Counted from the stretch's first letter, positions 1-9,140 are shown. The stretch: 38,334 bases of DNA from Oscillospiraceae bacterium (GCA_902786615.1 CADADE010000045.1:1-38334); one strand, 5' to 3'. Numbers and translations: made by a program. The notes: generated by a model from the letters alone, not told the origin.

Positions 1-624
1 ATCCTTATGCTTTTGCAGGAATCTCCATACCTTGGTCTTTTCCCAGCGCCAGCGCTGTCCCAGGTTTTCCAGAGTCAAAAAAACTCCGGTTTTACCGTAC
101 TGGCAAACCGGAGCAAAAAAAGAAAACGCATTTTGCGGATCCATTGATACCGTGTGGCACCAGAGATCCAGCCATGCGTCAGCTTCATTAAATATATAGT
201 TTTGTGCAACAAGTCTTTCTGCAATGGATCGGGGGACACACAGAAAGCCATAGCCGGGGGTAGTATATACAGCGCCGTTATCACAGGGGGCGCCGCAGTA
301 ATCCAGCTCATAATCTGTGACGCGGTACGTCAGAAGCTTGGTTTTGGCGTCCAGCTCAAAACTGAGATACCCGAGATCTGAGAGCTGCTGAAGAATATCC
401 AGAGCCTGTTCACGTTTTTTCACACCGAGAATACTCTTCAGACCGACGATACCGCCGGCCCAGGTACCCGCCTCAACAGGATTCCGATGGCCGCAATACG
501 TGGCGATGCCTTTCCGGAAGGCAGCACGGGCAGCAAGCCTGCTCCAGTAACCTGACACACCCTTTGGAGAAGGCAAAAGGGCTCGAGGCAATTTGAGCCA
601 ACGATATCGAATCAGACATGCCAT
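1..624 (-). CDS. Mobile-element-type hypothetical protein (3' end beyond the window)
   Basis: An uninterrupted reading frame of 208 codons runs off the left edge, so its C-terminus is missing. The ATG at 624 is preceded by AGGGAGC at a good distance, which fixes the start. The protein begins MACLIRYRWLKLP. Its middle holds a conserved-looking block near residues 140-208 (GYGFLCVPRSIAERL, DAWLDLWCHTV, WEKTKVWRFLQKHKD). From memory this block is typical of proteins carried by conjugative or integrative elements of Clostridia, probably with a helix-turn-helix near WEKTKVWRF. Its biochemical role is unknown to me; replication or DNA binding is only a guess. Base composition upstream (640-760) is clearly more AT-rich than the rest of the window, which fits acquired DNA. 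I am confident that it is coding and unsure of its function. Confidence 0.72.
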   Translation of the reverse strand, partial: MACLIRYRWLKLPRALLPSPKGVSGYWSRLAARAAFRKGIATYCGHRNPVEAGTWAGGIVGLKSILGVKKREQALDILQQLSDLGYLSFELDAKTKLLTYRVTDYELDYCGAPCDNGAVYTTPGYGFLCVPRSIAERLVAQNYIFNEADAWLDLWCHTVSMDPQNAFSFFAPVCQYGKTGVFLTLENLGQRWRWEKTKVWRFLQKHKD

Positions 625-795
625 AGTCAAATAAAGCTCCCTTCATAAAGTCAAATAATGGCTCAAAAACAAGAGTAAACATTAACTGCTATTTAAAATA
701 TAATACAATAGTATATAAATAATATTGGAAATTGAAGCCGCAATTCAAAAAGGAAATCTCTGTTGGACATATATCTTCGATAAAGTGAAGAAAAA

Positions 796-825
796 TGGCA
801 TGAAGCAGGCATTACGGCCTGCTTC
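796..825 (-). terminator. Probable terminator of the SASP relic
   Basis: A 9-bp perfect stem (GAAGCAGGC at 802-810, GCCTGCTTC at 817-825) has a 6-nt loop. On the minus strand it is followed a few bases later by a short T run (complement of 791-795). It lies about 55 bp beyond the SASP stop codon. The spacer before the T run makes it weaker than a textbook terminator. Confidence 0.5.
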
Positions 826-879
826 AATGTCGAAAAATGTTGAGTATAGAGAGTCGTATGTGTTGTAAACGGTCGTCTT

Positions 880-1008
880 TTAGGGGATGTAGGGAGCATT
901 TTTAAGATGTATCGGTGACCTAAAGTCTGCCGCGGCTTCCATCTTGAACTTATCCATGGCCTCACGGGCAGCGGGATTGACAAGGTGATTACTGTTGTTG
1001 GTAGACAT
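880..1008 (-). CDS. Truncated alpha/beta-type small acid-soluble spore protein
   Basis: This 42-residue reading frame starts at the ATG at 1008, eight bases after a perfect AAAAAGGAG site. It opens with the standard alpha/beta SASP N-terminal half: MSTNNSNHLVNPAAREAMDK followed by FKMEAAADF, matching the family pattern NN..VVP.AR.ALD.FK.E.A.E. The family normally continues for another 25-35 residues with a GYNGDLTSR and GGxMV block that contacts spore DNA. Here the frame diverges after residue 29 and stops at 42, and no frame downstream recovers the block. It is therefore probably a decayed SASP, although promoter-side signals and the start are intact. SASPs coat DNA in dormant spores, so this suggests a spore-forming ancestry. 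Confidence 0.7.
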   Translation of the reverse strand: MSTNNSNHLVNPAAREAMDKFKMEAAADFRSPIHLKNAPYIP

Positions 1009-1115
1009 GATGCCATCTCCTTTTTGATTCGTTTGGGACTCTTTCGCCCGAACATATATTTAACATTCGATCACAAGAAGCGGCACGGTTGACAACGCGC
1101 GCCGTGCAAAAACCA

Positions 1116-1144
1116 TTGTCTCCTGTCGATTTCTATGATAGAAT
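1116..1144 (+). promoter_or_regulatory. Candidate promoter of the HD-GYP gene
   Basis: TTGTCT (1116-1121) and TAGAAT (1139-1144) are separated by 17 bp, and the HD-GYP start codon lies 28 bp further on. The match is moderate. A better TTGACA at 1089 has no -10 at the right distance. Confidence 0.4.
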
Positions 1145-1171
1145 AAACCTGCCAGCAAAGGGGGAGATCAC

Positions 1172-2533
1172 ATGGTTTTCCTGCGAACACACCAACTCAA
1201 CCTCATGTTGTTCATGAGCGGCACCTGTGCCATTCTTGCCTGCACGACACTATTCATTCGGGCTCTGCCTCAGGAGAAGCGTTCGATCCTCTCCCTGATG
1301 GAGCTTTCGGCGATGCTGCTGCTGTTGTTCGACCGCTGGTCATACATGTACCGCAGGGACGCAAGCGAAGTCGGCTTCATCATGGTACGTGTGTGCAACG
1401 GCATGGTCTTTTTCCTGGCGATCATGATCCCGCATCTGGTGACGCAGTATCTGAAAGTCCTTTTTCAGGGCGAGACCGGCCCCCGGACGCCTCCGATCTC
1501 GCTGAAAATCTGTGACGCACTGTTTGCCCTGGGCGCTGCGCTCATCGTAATCTCCCAGTTCACCGGCCTGTACTACACCTTTGACGCTCAGAACACCTAT
1601 CAGCGTTCGCCCACGTATATGCTCAGCTATCTCTGCCCGCTTTTAATTGTCCTGCTGCAGGAACTGACCATCCTGCAAAGGCGGGACAGTCTGCGCCGCC
1701 CCATCCTTGCCGCGCTCATGGCGGCCATCGCCATTCCGACCATCTCTGCCTTTTTGCAGATTTTCACCTACGGCGTATCTCTGAGCAACATGACCACAGT
1801 CATCATGGTCATCATGTTCCACATCTTTGCCCTTGATGATCTGAGCCGGTCTGTCAAACGGGCGCGGATGAACGAACTGCAATCCTACAAGGAAGCGGAG
1901 CGTCGCGTCTCCGCCATGTTTGAGCAGACTGCGGAGGCACTGGCGGGCGCCATTGATGCCAAGGACACCTACACGCATGGCCACTCCACGCGGGTAGCCG
2001 CCCTTTCCCGGCAGATCGCAAAGGAGGCCGGCTTTCCGGACAAGGACTGCGATCAGGTATATTTCGCGGCACTGCTGCACGATGTGGGGAAAATCGGCGT
2101 CAGCAACGCCATCATCAACAAGCCCGGAAAGCTGACCGACGAGGAATTTGAGCAAATTAAGCTCCATCCGATCCTGGGGTACCAGATCCTATCAAGCATC
2201 AAAGAATCCCCTTATCTGAGCATCGGCGCGCATTATCACCATGAGCGCTTTGACGGAAAGGGCTATCCGGACGGCCTCGCGGGAGAGGCTATACCGGAGA
2301 TCGCGCGCATTATCGCCGTGGCGGACGCATACGACGCCATGAGCTCCAGCAGGAGCTACCGCGGCAAGCTTTCAAAGCAGAATATACGCGACGAGCTGAT
2401 GCGCGGCAGCGGGGCGCAGTTCGACCCGCGCTTTGCAAAAATCATGATCCATATGATAGACAGCGGTGAAGCGGAGACCTTGACGGAAAGCGTTCCACCG
2501 GTTCTGCCGCATGAAGAAGCGGGAAGAACCTGA
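1172..2533 (+). CDS. Membrane HD-GYP domain protein (putative c-di-GMP phosphodiesterase)
   Basis: This 453-residue protein has two parts. Residues 1 to about 230 are strongly hydrophobic, with about seven membrane helices forming an unassigned sensor-like module. A linker of roughly 20 residues (ELQSYKEAERRVS) leads to an HD-GYP domain at about 245-435. The family landmarks are all visible: HGHSTRVA from residue 268, the metal-binding HD at 303-304 (LLHDVGKIG), HHERFDGKGYP from 356 with GYP at 364-366, and DAYDAMSSSRSYR. HD-GYP proteins hydrolyse cyclic di-GMP, and intact metal ligands suggest activity. The ATG follows GGGGGAG by six bases. It is the first of three plus-strand genes for c-di-GMP turnover and is closed by a terminator at 2592. 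The signal it senses cannot be read from the sequence. Confidence 0.9.
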   Translation: MVFLRTHQLNLMLFMSGTCAILACTTLFIRALPQEKRSILSLMELSAMLLLLFDRWSYMYRRDASEVGFIMVRVCNGMVFFLAIMIPHLVTQYLKVLFQGETGPRTPPISLKICDALFALGAALIVISQFTGLYYTFDAQNTYQRSPTYMLSYLCPLLIVLLQELTILQRRDSLRRPILAALMAAIAIPTISAFLQIFTYGVSLSNMTTVIMVIMFHIFALDDLSRSVKRARMNELQSYKEAERRVSAMFEQTAEALAGAIDAKDTYTHGHSTRVAALSRQIAKEAGFPDKDCDQVYFAALLHDVGKIGVSNAIINKPGKLTDEEFEQIKLHPILGYQILSSIKESPYLSIGAHYHHERFDGKGYPDGLAGEAIPEIARIIAVADAYDAMSSSRSYRGKLSKQNIRDELMRGSGAQFDPRFAKIMIHMIDSGEAETLTESVPPVLPHEEAGRT

Positions 2534-2591
2534 AAAAAGGTCTGACAGCTGCTACACCCGAATCCCCCACACAACAGCATACAGACGGCAA

Positions 2592-2623
2592 GGCGCTCCG
2601 CAGCGGCGGAGCGCCGATTTTTT
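2592..2623 (+). terminator. Intrinsic terminator after the HD-GYP gene
   Basis: A 9-bp stem, GGCGCTCCG (2592-2600) with CGGAGCGCC (2607-2615), has a 6-nt loop and is followed by six T at 2618-2623. It separates the HD-GYP gene from the next promoter. Confidence 0.9.
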
Positions 2624-2720
2624 GCCAATTGATGCTTTTTGTCTCAAACGGGGCATCCTGAAAAATCATCATGCAGAAGGCTCTCTTCCGCTATGTTTTT
2701 GTGGACAAACAAGGTGTGTT

Positions 2721-2749
2721 TTGATATCATTATTCTGTAAAAATATACT
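2721..2749 (+). promoter_or_regulatory. Promoter of the large GGDEF/EAL gene
   Basis: TTGATA (2721-2726), a 17-bp spacer and TATACT (2744-2749) form a near-consensus sigma-A promoter about 30 bp before the start codon, leaving a short leader. Confidence 0.75.
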
Positions 2750-2779
2750 CTCAGCATACGATCCGTGGGAGGGCTGAAT

Positions 2780-5700
2780 ATGGGAACGGTTTACCGCTTC
2801 GATGACGCAGAGCTTAGAATTCTTGAAAAGCAACCTACACCGCTGGCGGTCTATCAGTATGTGGACAGGCATGTATATACGCTCGCTCTGTCGGATGGAT
2901 TCCTGGAGCTGTTCGGCTATACGGACAGAGCCGAAGCCTACAGCCTTTCCAATCAGAATGCCCTGTACAACACACATCCTGACGACGTCGGCAGAGTGGG
3001 GGACGCCGTCCACCGCTTTGCCGTGCAGGGCGGGAAATACGAGGTGATCTTCCGCGCAAAGCGGCATATGGGACAGGGACAGGATTGCCATATTGTTCAC
3101 GGCGTCGGCGAACATATCTACACCGACACGGGCGTGAGGCTTGCGTATGTATGGTATACGGACGAGGGCGAGTATACCGGCAATGACAGCACGCAGGCCG
3201 CGACGCTGAACAAGCTGTTCAATCGCGCGCTGCATGAGGAGAGCTTCCTGAAAGCCAATTACTATGACAACCTGACCGGCCTCCCCAATATGACGTATTT
3301 CTTCGCGCTGGCCGAGGAGTATAAGAAAGCGCTGAGGGAAAAGGGCGGGAATGCGGCGCTCCTGTACATCGATCTCGACGGCATGAAGAGCTTTAACGAT
3401 AATTATGGCTTCGCGGAAGGCGACAAACTGCTGAAGGCGTTTGCTGAGCTTTTGGATCACAGCTTCGGCAGCGAAAACTGCTGCCACATCAGCGCGGATC
3501 ACTTTGCCGTCTATACCGATGACGCCGGGCTGGAGAAGGCGCTGCGCAGACTGTTTGCGGAAGCAAAAAAACTGAACGGCGGGAACTCGCTTTCGCTCAG
3601 AGTGGGCGTCTATCCGGACAGCGTGGAGGATGTACCTGTCAGCATAGCCTGCGACCGTGCCAAGATGGCCTGCGACACGATACCGAAATCAAATAACTCC
3701 GGTTTTCGGGTTTACAGCGACAAAATGCGCAGTGAACTCAAGCGGAGCCGCTACATTCTGTCAAATCTCGACAGGGCGATTTCCGAGAAGTGGATCCAGG
3801 TATATTATCAGCCGATCGTCAGAGCGGTCACCGGAAAGGTATGCGACGAGGAAGCCCTGGCCAGATGGATCGATCCCGTCAAGGGTTTTCTGTCTCCCGC
3901 TGACTTCATACCGACGCTGGAGAACGCGGGCTTGCTTTATAAGCTCGACCTGTATGTCGTGGAGCAGGTGCTGGAAAAAATCCGGATGCTGCAATCGGTA
4001 GGGCTTCCTATCGTCCCGCAGTCTGTCAATCTTTCCCGCTCGGATTTTGATGCCTGCGATATTGTGGAAGAGATCCGCAGGCGCGTGGACGCCGCCGGAA
4101 TCAGCCGGGACAGGCTGACGATCGAAATCACGGAAAGCATCATCGGCAGAGACTTTGAATTTATCAAGGCGCAAGTCGAGCGCTTCCGTGAATTGGGCTT
4201 TCCCGTCTGGATGGACGATTTTGGGAGCGGCTATTCCTCGCTGGATGTTTTGCAGAGCATCCGGTTTGACCTGATTAAGTTTGATATGAGCTTCATGCGG
4301 AAGCTGGAGGAAGGCGACAGCGGCAGGATCATTCTGACCGAGCTGATGAAAATGGCGACCGCCCTGGGCGTGGATACCGTATGTGAGGGGGTTGAAACCA
4401 AGCAACAGGTTCGCTTTCTCCAGACCATCGGCTGCTCAAAGCTGCAGGGATATTATTACCTGAAGCCTGTCCCGTTGGAAAGTATTCTGGAACGGTATGA
4501 AAAGGGTTCCCAGATCGGATTTGAGAATCCGGACGAGACCGGATATTATGACGCCATGGGGCGGATCAATCTCTATGACTTGTCGTTTATGGCCAGCGCG
4601 GATGAGAGCGTGTTCAGCAACACCTTTGACACGATCCCCATGGGGATCCTGGAAGTCAACGCCGCCTGGGACCGGATTCAGTTTGTGCGCAGCAATCGGT
4701 CCTTCCGCAAGTTTATGCATCGGACAGTGGATTTAAATCTGGGCGACGGCAGCACGCAATTCCCTGTACCAACAAGCGGGGTCGGCTCGGAGTTCATGCG
4801 GAAGCTCAAGGAGTGCCGGCTGGACAGGGATCGGGTCTTTATCGACGAAGCGATCAAAGACGGGTCTGTCGTGCATACTTTTGTCCGGCGTATCTATACG
4901 AATCCTGTCAGCGGCAGTATCGCCGTTGCCGCTGCTGTTCTCGCGGTTGACAGATCTCAGCCGCAGACTGAGAAGGAAACTGGCGACAATCGGAAAATCG
5001 CGGAGCTTCAGGAGTCTGTAAGTTCGCTTCTTGACAACATGCCGGGCATGTCCTTCACCAAGGACGCGCAGAGCGGTGTCTATCTTGCCTGCAATCAGGC
5101 CTTCGCCGCGTTCGCGCATAAAACGTCGCCGGAGGACGTGACCGGCCTGACAGACTTTGACATCTTTGACCGGGAAACGGCGGCGCATTTTGTGGAGGAC
5201 GACAGAAAGGCGCTGGCCATGGACACGCCATATGTGTTCTTTGAGGACGTGCCGGACGCGGCGGGTGATCAGAAGCAGTTCCAGACGACCAAAATGAAAT
5301 TTGTCGACGGCGCAGGCCGGCAATGTCTGCTTGGACTGTGTCAGGACGTGACGGAGGCGTTCCGAATCCGGCAGGAGCGTGACACAACAAAGGAAGCCTA
5401 TGAAGAGGCGAAGAACGCCAGCGCCATATACGCCCGGCTGCAGGCGCTCACGGGAGATTTTATCTGCGTCTATGTGGTCGATCCGGAGACCGGCCGGTAT
5501 CGGGAATTCAGCGCGACTGACGGTTTTGAGGAGAACTTTGGCCAGGAAAAGGAGGGGGCGGACTTCTTCGCCTCGGTTCGGAAGGCGGCAAAAGACTTCG
5601 CCTGGCCGGACGATCTTGATCGCGTGCTGGCACAGCTCAAGCGGGAAATCGTCCTGACGGAGATTGAGCGCTGCGGATGCTTTACCCTTGTCTATCGTAT

Positions 5701-7597
5701 TATGATGGACGGAAGCCCCCGCTATGTCCAGATGAATGCCGTCATGGTGGAGGAGAAGGAGGGCCAGCGCCTGCTGATCGGGCTCAATAATATCGACGCG
5801 CAGTATCGGCAGAGGGAGATCGACAGGGAAATCGCAAGGCAGAAGGATATTTACGACCAGATTACCGCGAGCCTGACCGAGCAGTATGATACGCTGTATT
5901 ACATTGATATTGAGACCGGCACTTACATTGAGATTTCCGCGACGGACGATTACAAGAGGCTGAATGTGCCTGCGACCGGAAATGATTTCTTCGCCGAGAG
6001 CAGAAGAAGCATACGGAAGTATGTGCATCCTGAGGATCAGGACAAGGCAATGCGTCTTCATTATAAGGACGTAATGCTGGATAATCTGAGCCGCGGCCAT
6101 TCCTTCTCCATGAACTGGCGGCTGGTGGTGGACGGTAAGATCAGGCACATCCGCCATACGGAGCTGCTTTCCAGGGACGGAAAGCATATTATCGTCTGCA
6201 TCAAGAATATTGACGCAGAGGTGCAGGCGGAGCTTGTCCTGAAGGAAAACCAGAAGAAGAGCGTGACCTATACCCAGATCGCGGAGAGATTGGCAGACCG
6301 CTATGATATGATCTACTATATCGACTGTGAAAGCACGCATTACGCCGAGCTCTCCGCCAAGAGAAAATCCGGCGTGCTGAAGGTCCAGGAGGAGGGAGAT
6401 CATTTCTTTGAGACTGCCGGGAAAAACGCGGACAGACTGATTTTCGCCGAGGATCGGGATCGGATCAAGCTGTTTCTCGACAAGGATTATCTGATCTCCA
6501 GGCTTGAGAATACACGGCGGCTGACGGAGGATTACCGTATGATCCTTGACGACGGGAAAATGCAATATACGCGCATGTCGGTGACGTATTCCTCCGATCA
6601 CAGTCATTTTATTATCTGCGTTGAAAACCGCAATGAAGACGTCCGCAGAGAGCAGGAGCATCTGGCTGCGCTCTCCCTGGCCAACGAGATGGCGCGGCGG
6701 GATGAGCTGACGCGCACGAAAAACAAGACGGCCTATCAGGAGGCGGAAAAGGAGCTGCAAAAGCAGATTGAGGCCGGGTGCGATCCCTTTGGCATCGTGG
6801 TCTGCGACATTAACGGCCTCAAGGCGATCAACGATACGGAGGGACACAAGGCGGGTGACGCATACATCAAAGCCTCCGGCATGCTGATCTGCCGCGTATT
6901 CCAGCACAGCCCGGTGTTTCGTATCGGCGGAGATGAATTCGCCGTGATCCTCAGGGGCGAGGATTATGAGAACCGGGAGCGGCTTCTTTCGGAGCTGAAA
7001 AAGCAGGTGGAAGATAATCTCCGCATCGGCAAAGGGCCGGTTGTGGCTACGGGTATCGCGGAATACCGGCCGAAGGAGGATCATTCCGTCGGCGAAGTTT
7101 TCAACCGGGCGGACAGCCGGATGTACGAGGATAAGCTTCGGCTGAAGGAGCAAAAGCTCATCCGGGAGAGTCGTGCCTTTCAGGACAGTACAAATCTCAG
7201 GATCATAAGCGAGGACAGGCAGAGCATGCTGAATACGCTTTACAAGGCGTTTGAGTCGGTCGCGGAGGGCAGCTTTGTATTTCTCTGCGATATGAAGTAT
7301 GACTTTTCACGTTGGGCGAAGTACGCGGTTGAACGCTACGGCCTGCCCTCCGAATACATGTACGGCGCGGGAGACCTTTGGGAGAATCGGATTCATCCGG
7401 ACGACCGGGAGACCTATCACAGGAGCATTGACGAGATTTTTTCAGGAAATGCCGCAGGACATGATATGCGATATCGGGCAAAATGCGTCACAGGGGAATA
7501 TGATCTGTGTGTCTGCCGGGGCACTGTGATCCGGGATCCTTCCGGCGAACCGGATTATTTTGTAGGAAAAATCACGACACTGGCTCCGGAACGCTGA
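2780..7597 (+). CDS. Multidomain PAS/GGDEF/EAL/PAS/GGDEF/PAS cyclic-di-GMP protein
   Basis: I place the start at the ATG at 2780, seven bases after GGGAGG; an in-frame GTG at 2765 lies upstream of that site. The 1605-residue protein has no membrane helix. In order it shows a PAS-like segment (1-130), a degenerate GGDEF (about 160-320, with SADHF at 238-242 where GGDEF should be), and an EAL domain (about 335-575). The EAL domain has all catalytic motifs: EAL at 358-360, VNLS, EITES, DDFGSGYSSL at 479, KFD, CEGVET and QGYYYLKP. It continues with a PAS domain near 745-870 and three repeated PAS-like units (about 880-1300, each with a YYIDxE..xYxE-S-A-T/K pattern). A canonical GGDEF (RIGGDEFAV, GGDEF at 1383-1387) and a C-terminal PAS (about 1490-1605) complete it. 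It could both make and break c-di-GMP, with the first GGDEF acting as a GTP-binding regulatory module. No RxxD inhibitory site is seen before the active GGDEF. Confidence 0.9.
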   Translation: MGTVYRFDDAELRILEKQPTPLAVYQYVDRHVYTLALSDGFLELFGYTDRAEAYSLSNQNALYNTHPDDVGRVGDAVHRFAVQGGKYEVIFRAKRHMGQGQDCHIVHGVGEHIYTDTGVRLAYVWYTDEGEYTGNDSTQAATLNKLFNRALHEESFLKANYYDNLTGLPNMTYFFALAEEYKKALREKGGNAALLYIDLDGMKSFNDNYGFAEGDKLLKAFAELLDHSFGSENCCHISADHFAVYTDDAGLEKALRRLFAEAKKLNGGNSLSLRVGVYPDSVEDVPVSIACDRAKMACDTIPKSNNSGFRVYSDKMRSELKRSRYILSNLDRAISEKWIQVYYQPIVRAVTGKVCDEEALARWIDPVKGFLSPADFIPTLENAGLLYKLDLYVVEQVLEKIRMLQSVGLPIVPQSVNLSRSDFDACDIVEEIRRRVDAAGISRDRLTIEITESIIGRDFEFIKAQVERFRELGFPVWMDDFGSGYSSLDVLQSIRFDLIKFDMSFMRKLEEGDSGRIILTELMKMATALGVDTVCEGVETKQQVRFLQTIGCSKLQGYYYLKPVPLESILERYEKGSQIGFENPDETGYYDAMGRINLYDLSFMASADESVFSNTFDTIPMGILEVNAAWDRIQFVRSNRSFRKFMHRTVDLNLGDGSTQFPVPTSGVGSEFMRKLKECRLDRDRVFIDEAIKDGSVVHTFVRRIYTNPVSGSIAVAAAVLAVDRSQPQTEKETGDNRKIAELQESVSSLLDNMPGMSFTKDAQSGVYLACNQAFAAFAHKTSPEDVTGLTDFDIFDRETAAHFVEDDRKALAMDTPYVFFEDVPDAAGDQKQFQTTKMKFVDGAGRQCLLGLCQDVTEAFRIRQERDTTKEAYEEAKNASAIYARLQALTGDFICVYVVDPETGRYREFSATDGFEENFGQEKEGADFFASVRKAAKDFAWPDDLDRVLAQLKREIVLTEIERCGCFTLVYRIMMDGSPRYVQMNAVMVEEKEGQRLLIGLNNIDAQYRQREIDREIARQKDIYDQITASLTEQYDTLYYIDIETGTYIEISATDDYKRLNVPATGNDFFAESRRSIRKYVHPEDQDKAMRLHYKDVMLDNLSRGHSFSMNWRLVVDGKIRHIRHTELLSRDGKHIIVCIKNIDAEVQAELVLKENQKKSVTYTQIAERLADRYDMIYYIDCESTHYAELSAKRKSGVLKVQEEGDHFFETAGKNADRLIFAEDRDRIKLFLDKDYLISRLENTRRLTEDYRMILDDGKMQYTRMSVTYSSDHSHFIICVENRNEDVRREQEHLAALSLANEMARRDELTRTKNKTAYQEAEKELQKQIEAGCDPFGIVVCDINGLKAINDTEGHKAGDAYIKASGMLICRVFQHSPVFRIGGDEFAVILRGEDYENRERLLSELKKQVEDNLRIGKGPVVATGIAEYRPKEDHSVGEVFNRADSRMYEDKLRLKEQKLIRESRAFQDSTNLRIISEDRQSMLNTLYKAFESVAEGSFVFLCDMKYDFSRWAKYAVERYGLPSEYMYGAGDLWENRIHPDDRETYHRSIDEIFSGNAAGHDMRYRAKCVTGEYDLCVCRGTVIRDPSGEPDYFVGKITTLAPER

Positions 7598-7673
7598 CCG
7601 GAAAAGAAAGCCGATTCAGCTGAAAAAAGAGATAAAATTGCTGTAACTGCTCTGACAGTGGAGGAAGCTACTT

Positions 7674-9089
7674 ATGAAGAGATTGAATCCGGCCGCGCGA
7701 TCGCTGATCCTGATATGCGCGTTTCTTCTCGCAATGAACGTTTTACTTGGATTCGTCCTGATCCGAAACTCTCAGCACGCAATACGGGAGCAGGTCGAGA
7801 GCCGTATGCTGGATGTTTCCAATACCGCCGCCGCCATGCTGGACGGGGATATATTGCGTACGCTTCAGGCGGAGGACGTCAATACCCCAGAATACCGGGC
7901 CATACATAATACGCTCTTCCGCTTTGAGCAGAATATTGAACTTGCGTATATTTACTGTGTGCGCGCGCTCGACGACGGCAGCTTTGTCTTTACAATCGAC
8001 CCCGATCCAGAATCTCCCGGCGCTTTCGGGGATCACATTCCCTATACCGAAGCGCTCTACAATGCGAGTCTCGGCACCCCCGGCGTGGATAAGGAAGCCT
8101 ATGTTGACCAGTGGGGACGTTTCTACAGCGCCTATTCTCCCGTCTTCGATTCCAATGGAAACGTCACCGATATCGTGGCGGTAGACTTTACCGCTGATTG
8201 GTATGACAGACAGTTTTTCAGCCAATTGAAAGCGATCGTGAGCATCAGCGGTATATCGATCCTTGTCGCTTCGATTAGTATTCTTTTGATCGCCAACCGG
8301 TACAAAAAACGCTTTGACCGGCTGTTTCAGGGAATGAACAATGTCTCCGAGGGAATTGAGACGCTGGTGCACGAAATCTCACCGGATGCGGAGAATGTTG
8401 AACAGACGGTGAAGTCGACGCCAAACGCAGACGAGATCGATATGATGAATGAAAGGATTTCTTCTCTCCAGAAAAAGCTTGGCAAACAGATTCAATTGGT
8501 TCGCTCGCGGGCATACATTGACGGGCTGACAGGGCTGCATAACCGCGCGGCCTATGAAGAGCATGTTAACCGGCTTGAGGATGAGATACGCGGCGGCACG
8601 GCCAATTTTGCGATTGCGCTTTTTGACGTGAACAGCCTCAAGGAGGTCAACGACAAGTACGGCCACAAAAAGGGGGATGGGGTCATCCGCTCCGCTGCTG
8701 TCGCGCTGCAGAATACCTTCCGGGAGGGAAAGCTGTACCGGATCGGCGGCGACGAGTTCCTTGTGATTCTTGAGAGCAGCTATGTCGAGCTTCCTCAGAA
8801 GCTTGCAGCTCTGCGAGGGAATCAGGGCGGGTTTTCAATCTCCTCGGGCAGCGCGGTCTATAATCGTGAGACCGACAGAGAATACCGCAGCGTTTTCAAC
8901 AGGGCAGACACGGCAATGTACAACGACAAACGGGAATATTACCTGACGCACGGAGACCGGAGACATGCGCCGCTGAACGGATATGACGAGTGTGATGAGA
9001 ATAAAAAAGGGGAGTGTAGCAAAAGCGCGGGAAAACATAAAAAAACCGGACCGTTTCTGCCGGATCAGGCAGAGACGGACTGGAAATAG
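7674..9089 (+). CDS. Membrane sensor diguanylate cyclase (GGDEF)
   Basis: The ATG follows GGAGGAAG by a few bases. The 471-residue protein has an N-terminal membrane helix (about 9-27), then a roughly 155-residue extracellular Cache-like domain (about 30-185), a second membrane helix (about 188-207) and a linker. A GGDEF domain (about 280-430) has DGLTGLHNRAAYEEH at its start and RIGGDEFLVIL at the active site. The motif is intact, so synthesis of cyclic di-GMP from two GTP is expected, controlled by a ligand outside the cell. The last 40 residues are charged and unstructured. It lies 76 bp after the large PAS/GGDEF/EAL gene and probably shares its transcript, because no terminator is visible between them. 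A strong terminator follows at 9099. Confidence 0.88.
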   Translation: MKRLNPAARSLILICAFLLAMNVLLGFVLIRNSQHAIREQVESRMLDVSNTAAAMLDGDILRTLQAEDVNTPEYRAIHNTLFRFEQNIELAYIYCVRALDDGSFVFTIDPDPESPGAFGDHIPYTEALYNASLGTPGVDKEAYVDQWGRFYSAYSPVFDSNGNVTDIVAVDFTADWYDRQFFSQLKAIVSISGISILVASISILLIANRYKKRFDRLFQGMNNVSEGIETLVHEISPDAENVEQTVKSTPNADEIDMMNERISSLQKKLGKQIQLVRSRAYIDGLTGLHNRAAYEEHVNRLEDEIRGGTANFAIALFDVNSLKEVNDKYGHKKGDGVIRSAAVALQNTFREGKLYRIGGDEFLVILESSYVELPQKLAALRGNQGGFSISSGSAVYNRETDREYRSVFNRADTAMYNDKREYYLTHGDRRHAPLNGYDECDENKKGECSKSAGKHKKTGPFLPDQAETDWK

Positions 9090-9098
9090 TGAAAAAGC

Positions 9099-9140
9099 AA
9101 GGCTGGGGCTGACGGTATATCGTCAGATCTCCAGCCTTTT
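9099..9140 (+). terminator. Intrinsic terminator after the diguanylate cyclase gene
   Basis: The two-part stem consists of an outer AAGGCTGG (9099-9106) with CCAGCCTT (9131-9138) and an inner CTGACG (9109-9114) with CGTCAG (9121-9126). It ends in a short T run at 9137-9140. Confidence 0.8.

Noticed and set aside
77..113. Terminator-like hairpin CTCCGGTTT/AAACCGGAG with A7
   Set aside because: It lies inside the well-supported minus-strand gene at 1-624, and the same bases encode a conserved-looking stretch (APVCQYGKTGVFLTLE).
1089..1094. TTGACA upstream of the HD-GYP gene
   Set aside because: No -10 at 15-19 bp. The pair TTGTCT/TAGAAT further down fits better.
4733..7153. 806-codon minus-strand open frame opposite the large PAS/GGDEF/EAL gene
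   Set aside because: It is a mirror of a GC-rich gene with strong motifs on the plus strand. It has no ribosome binding site and no recognisable domain.
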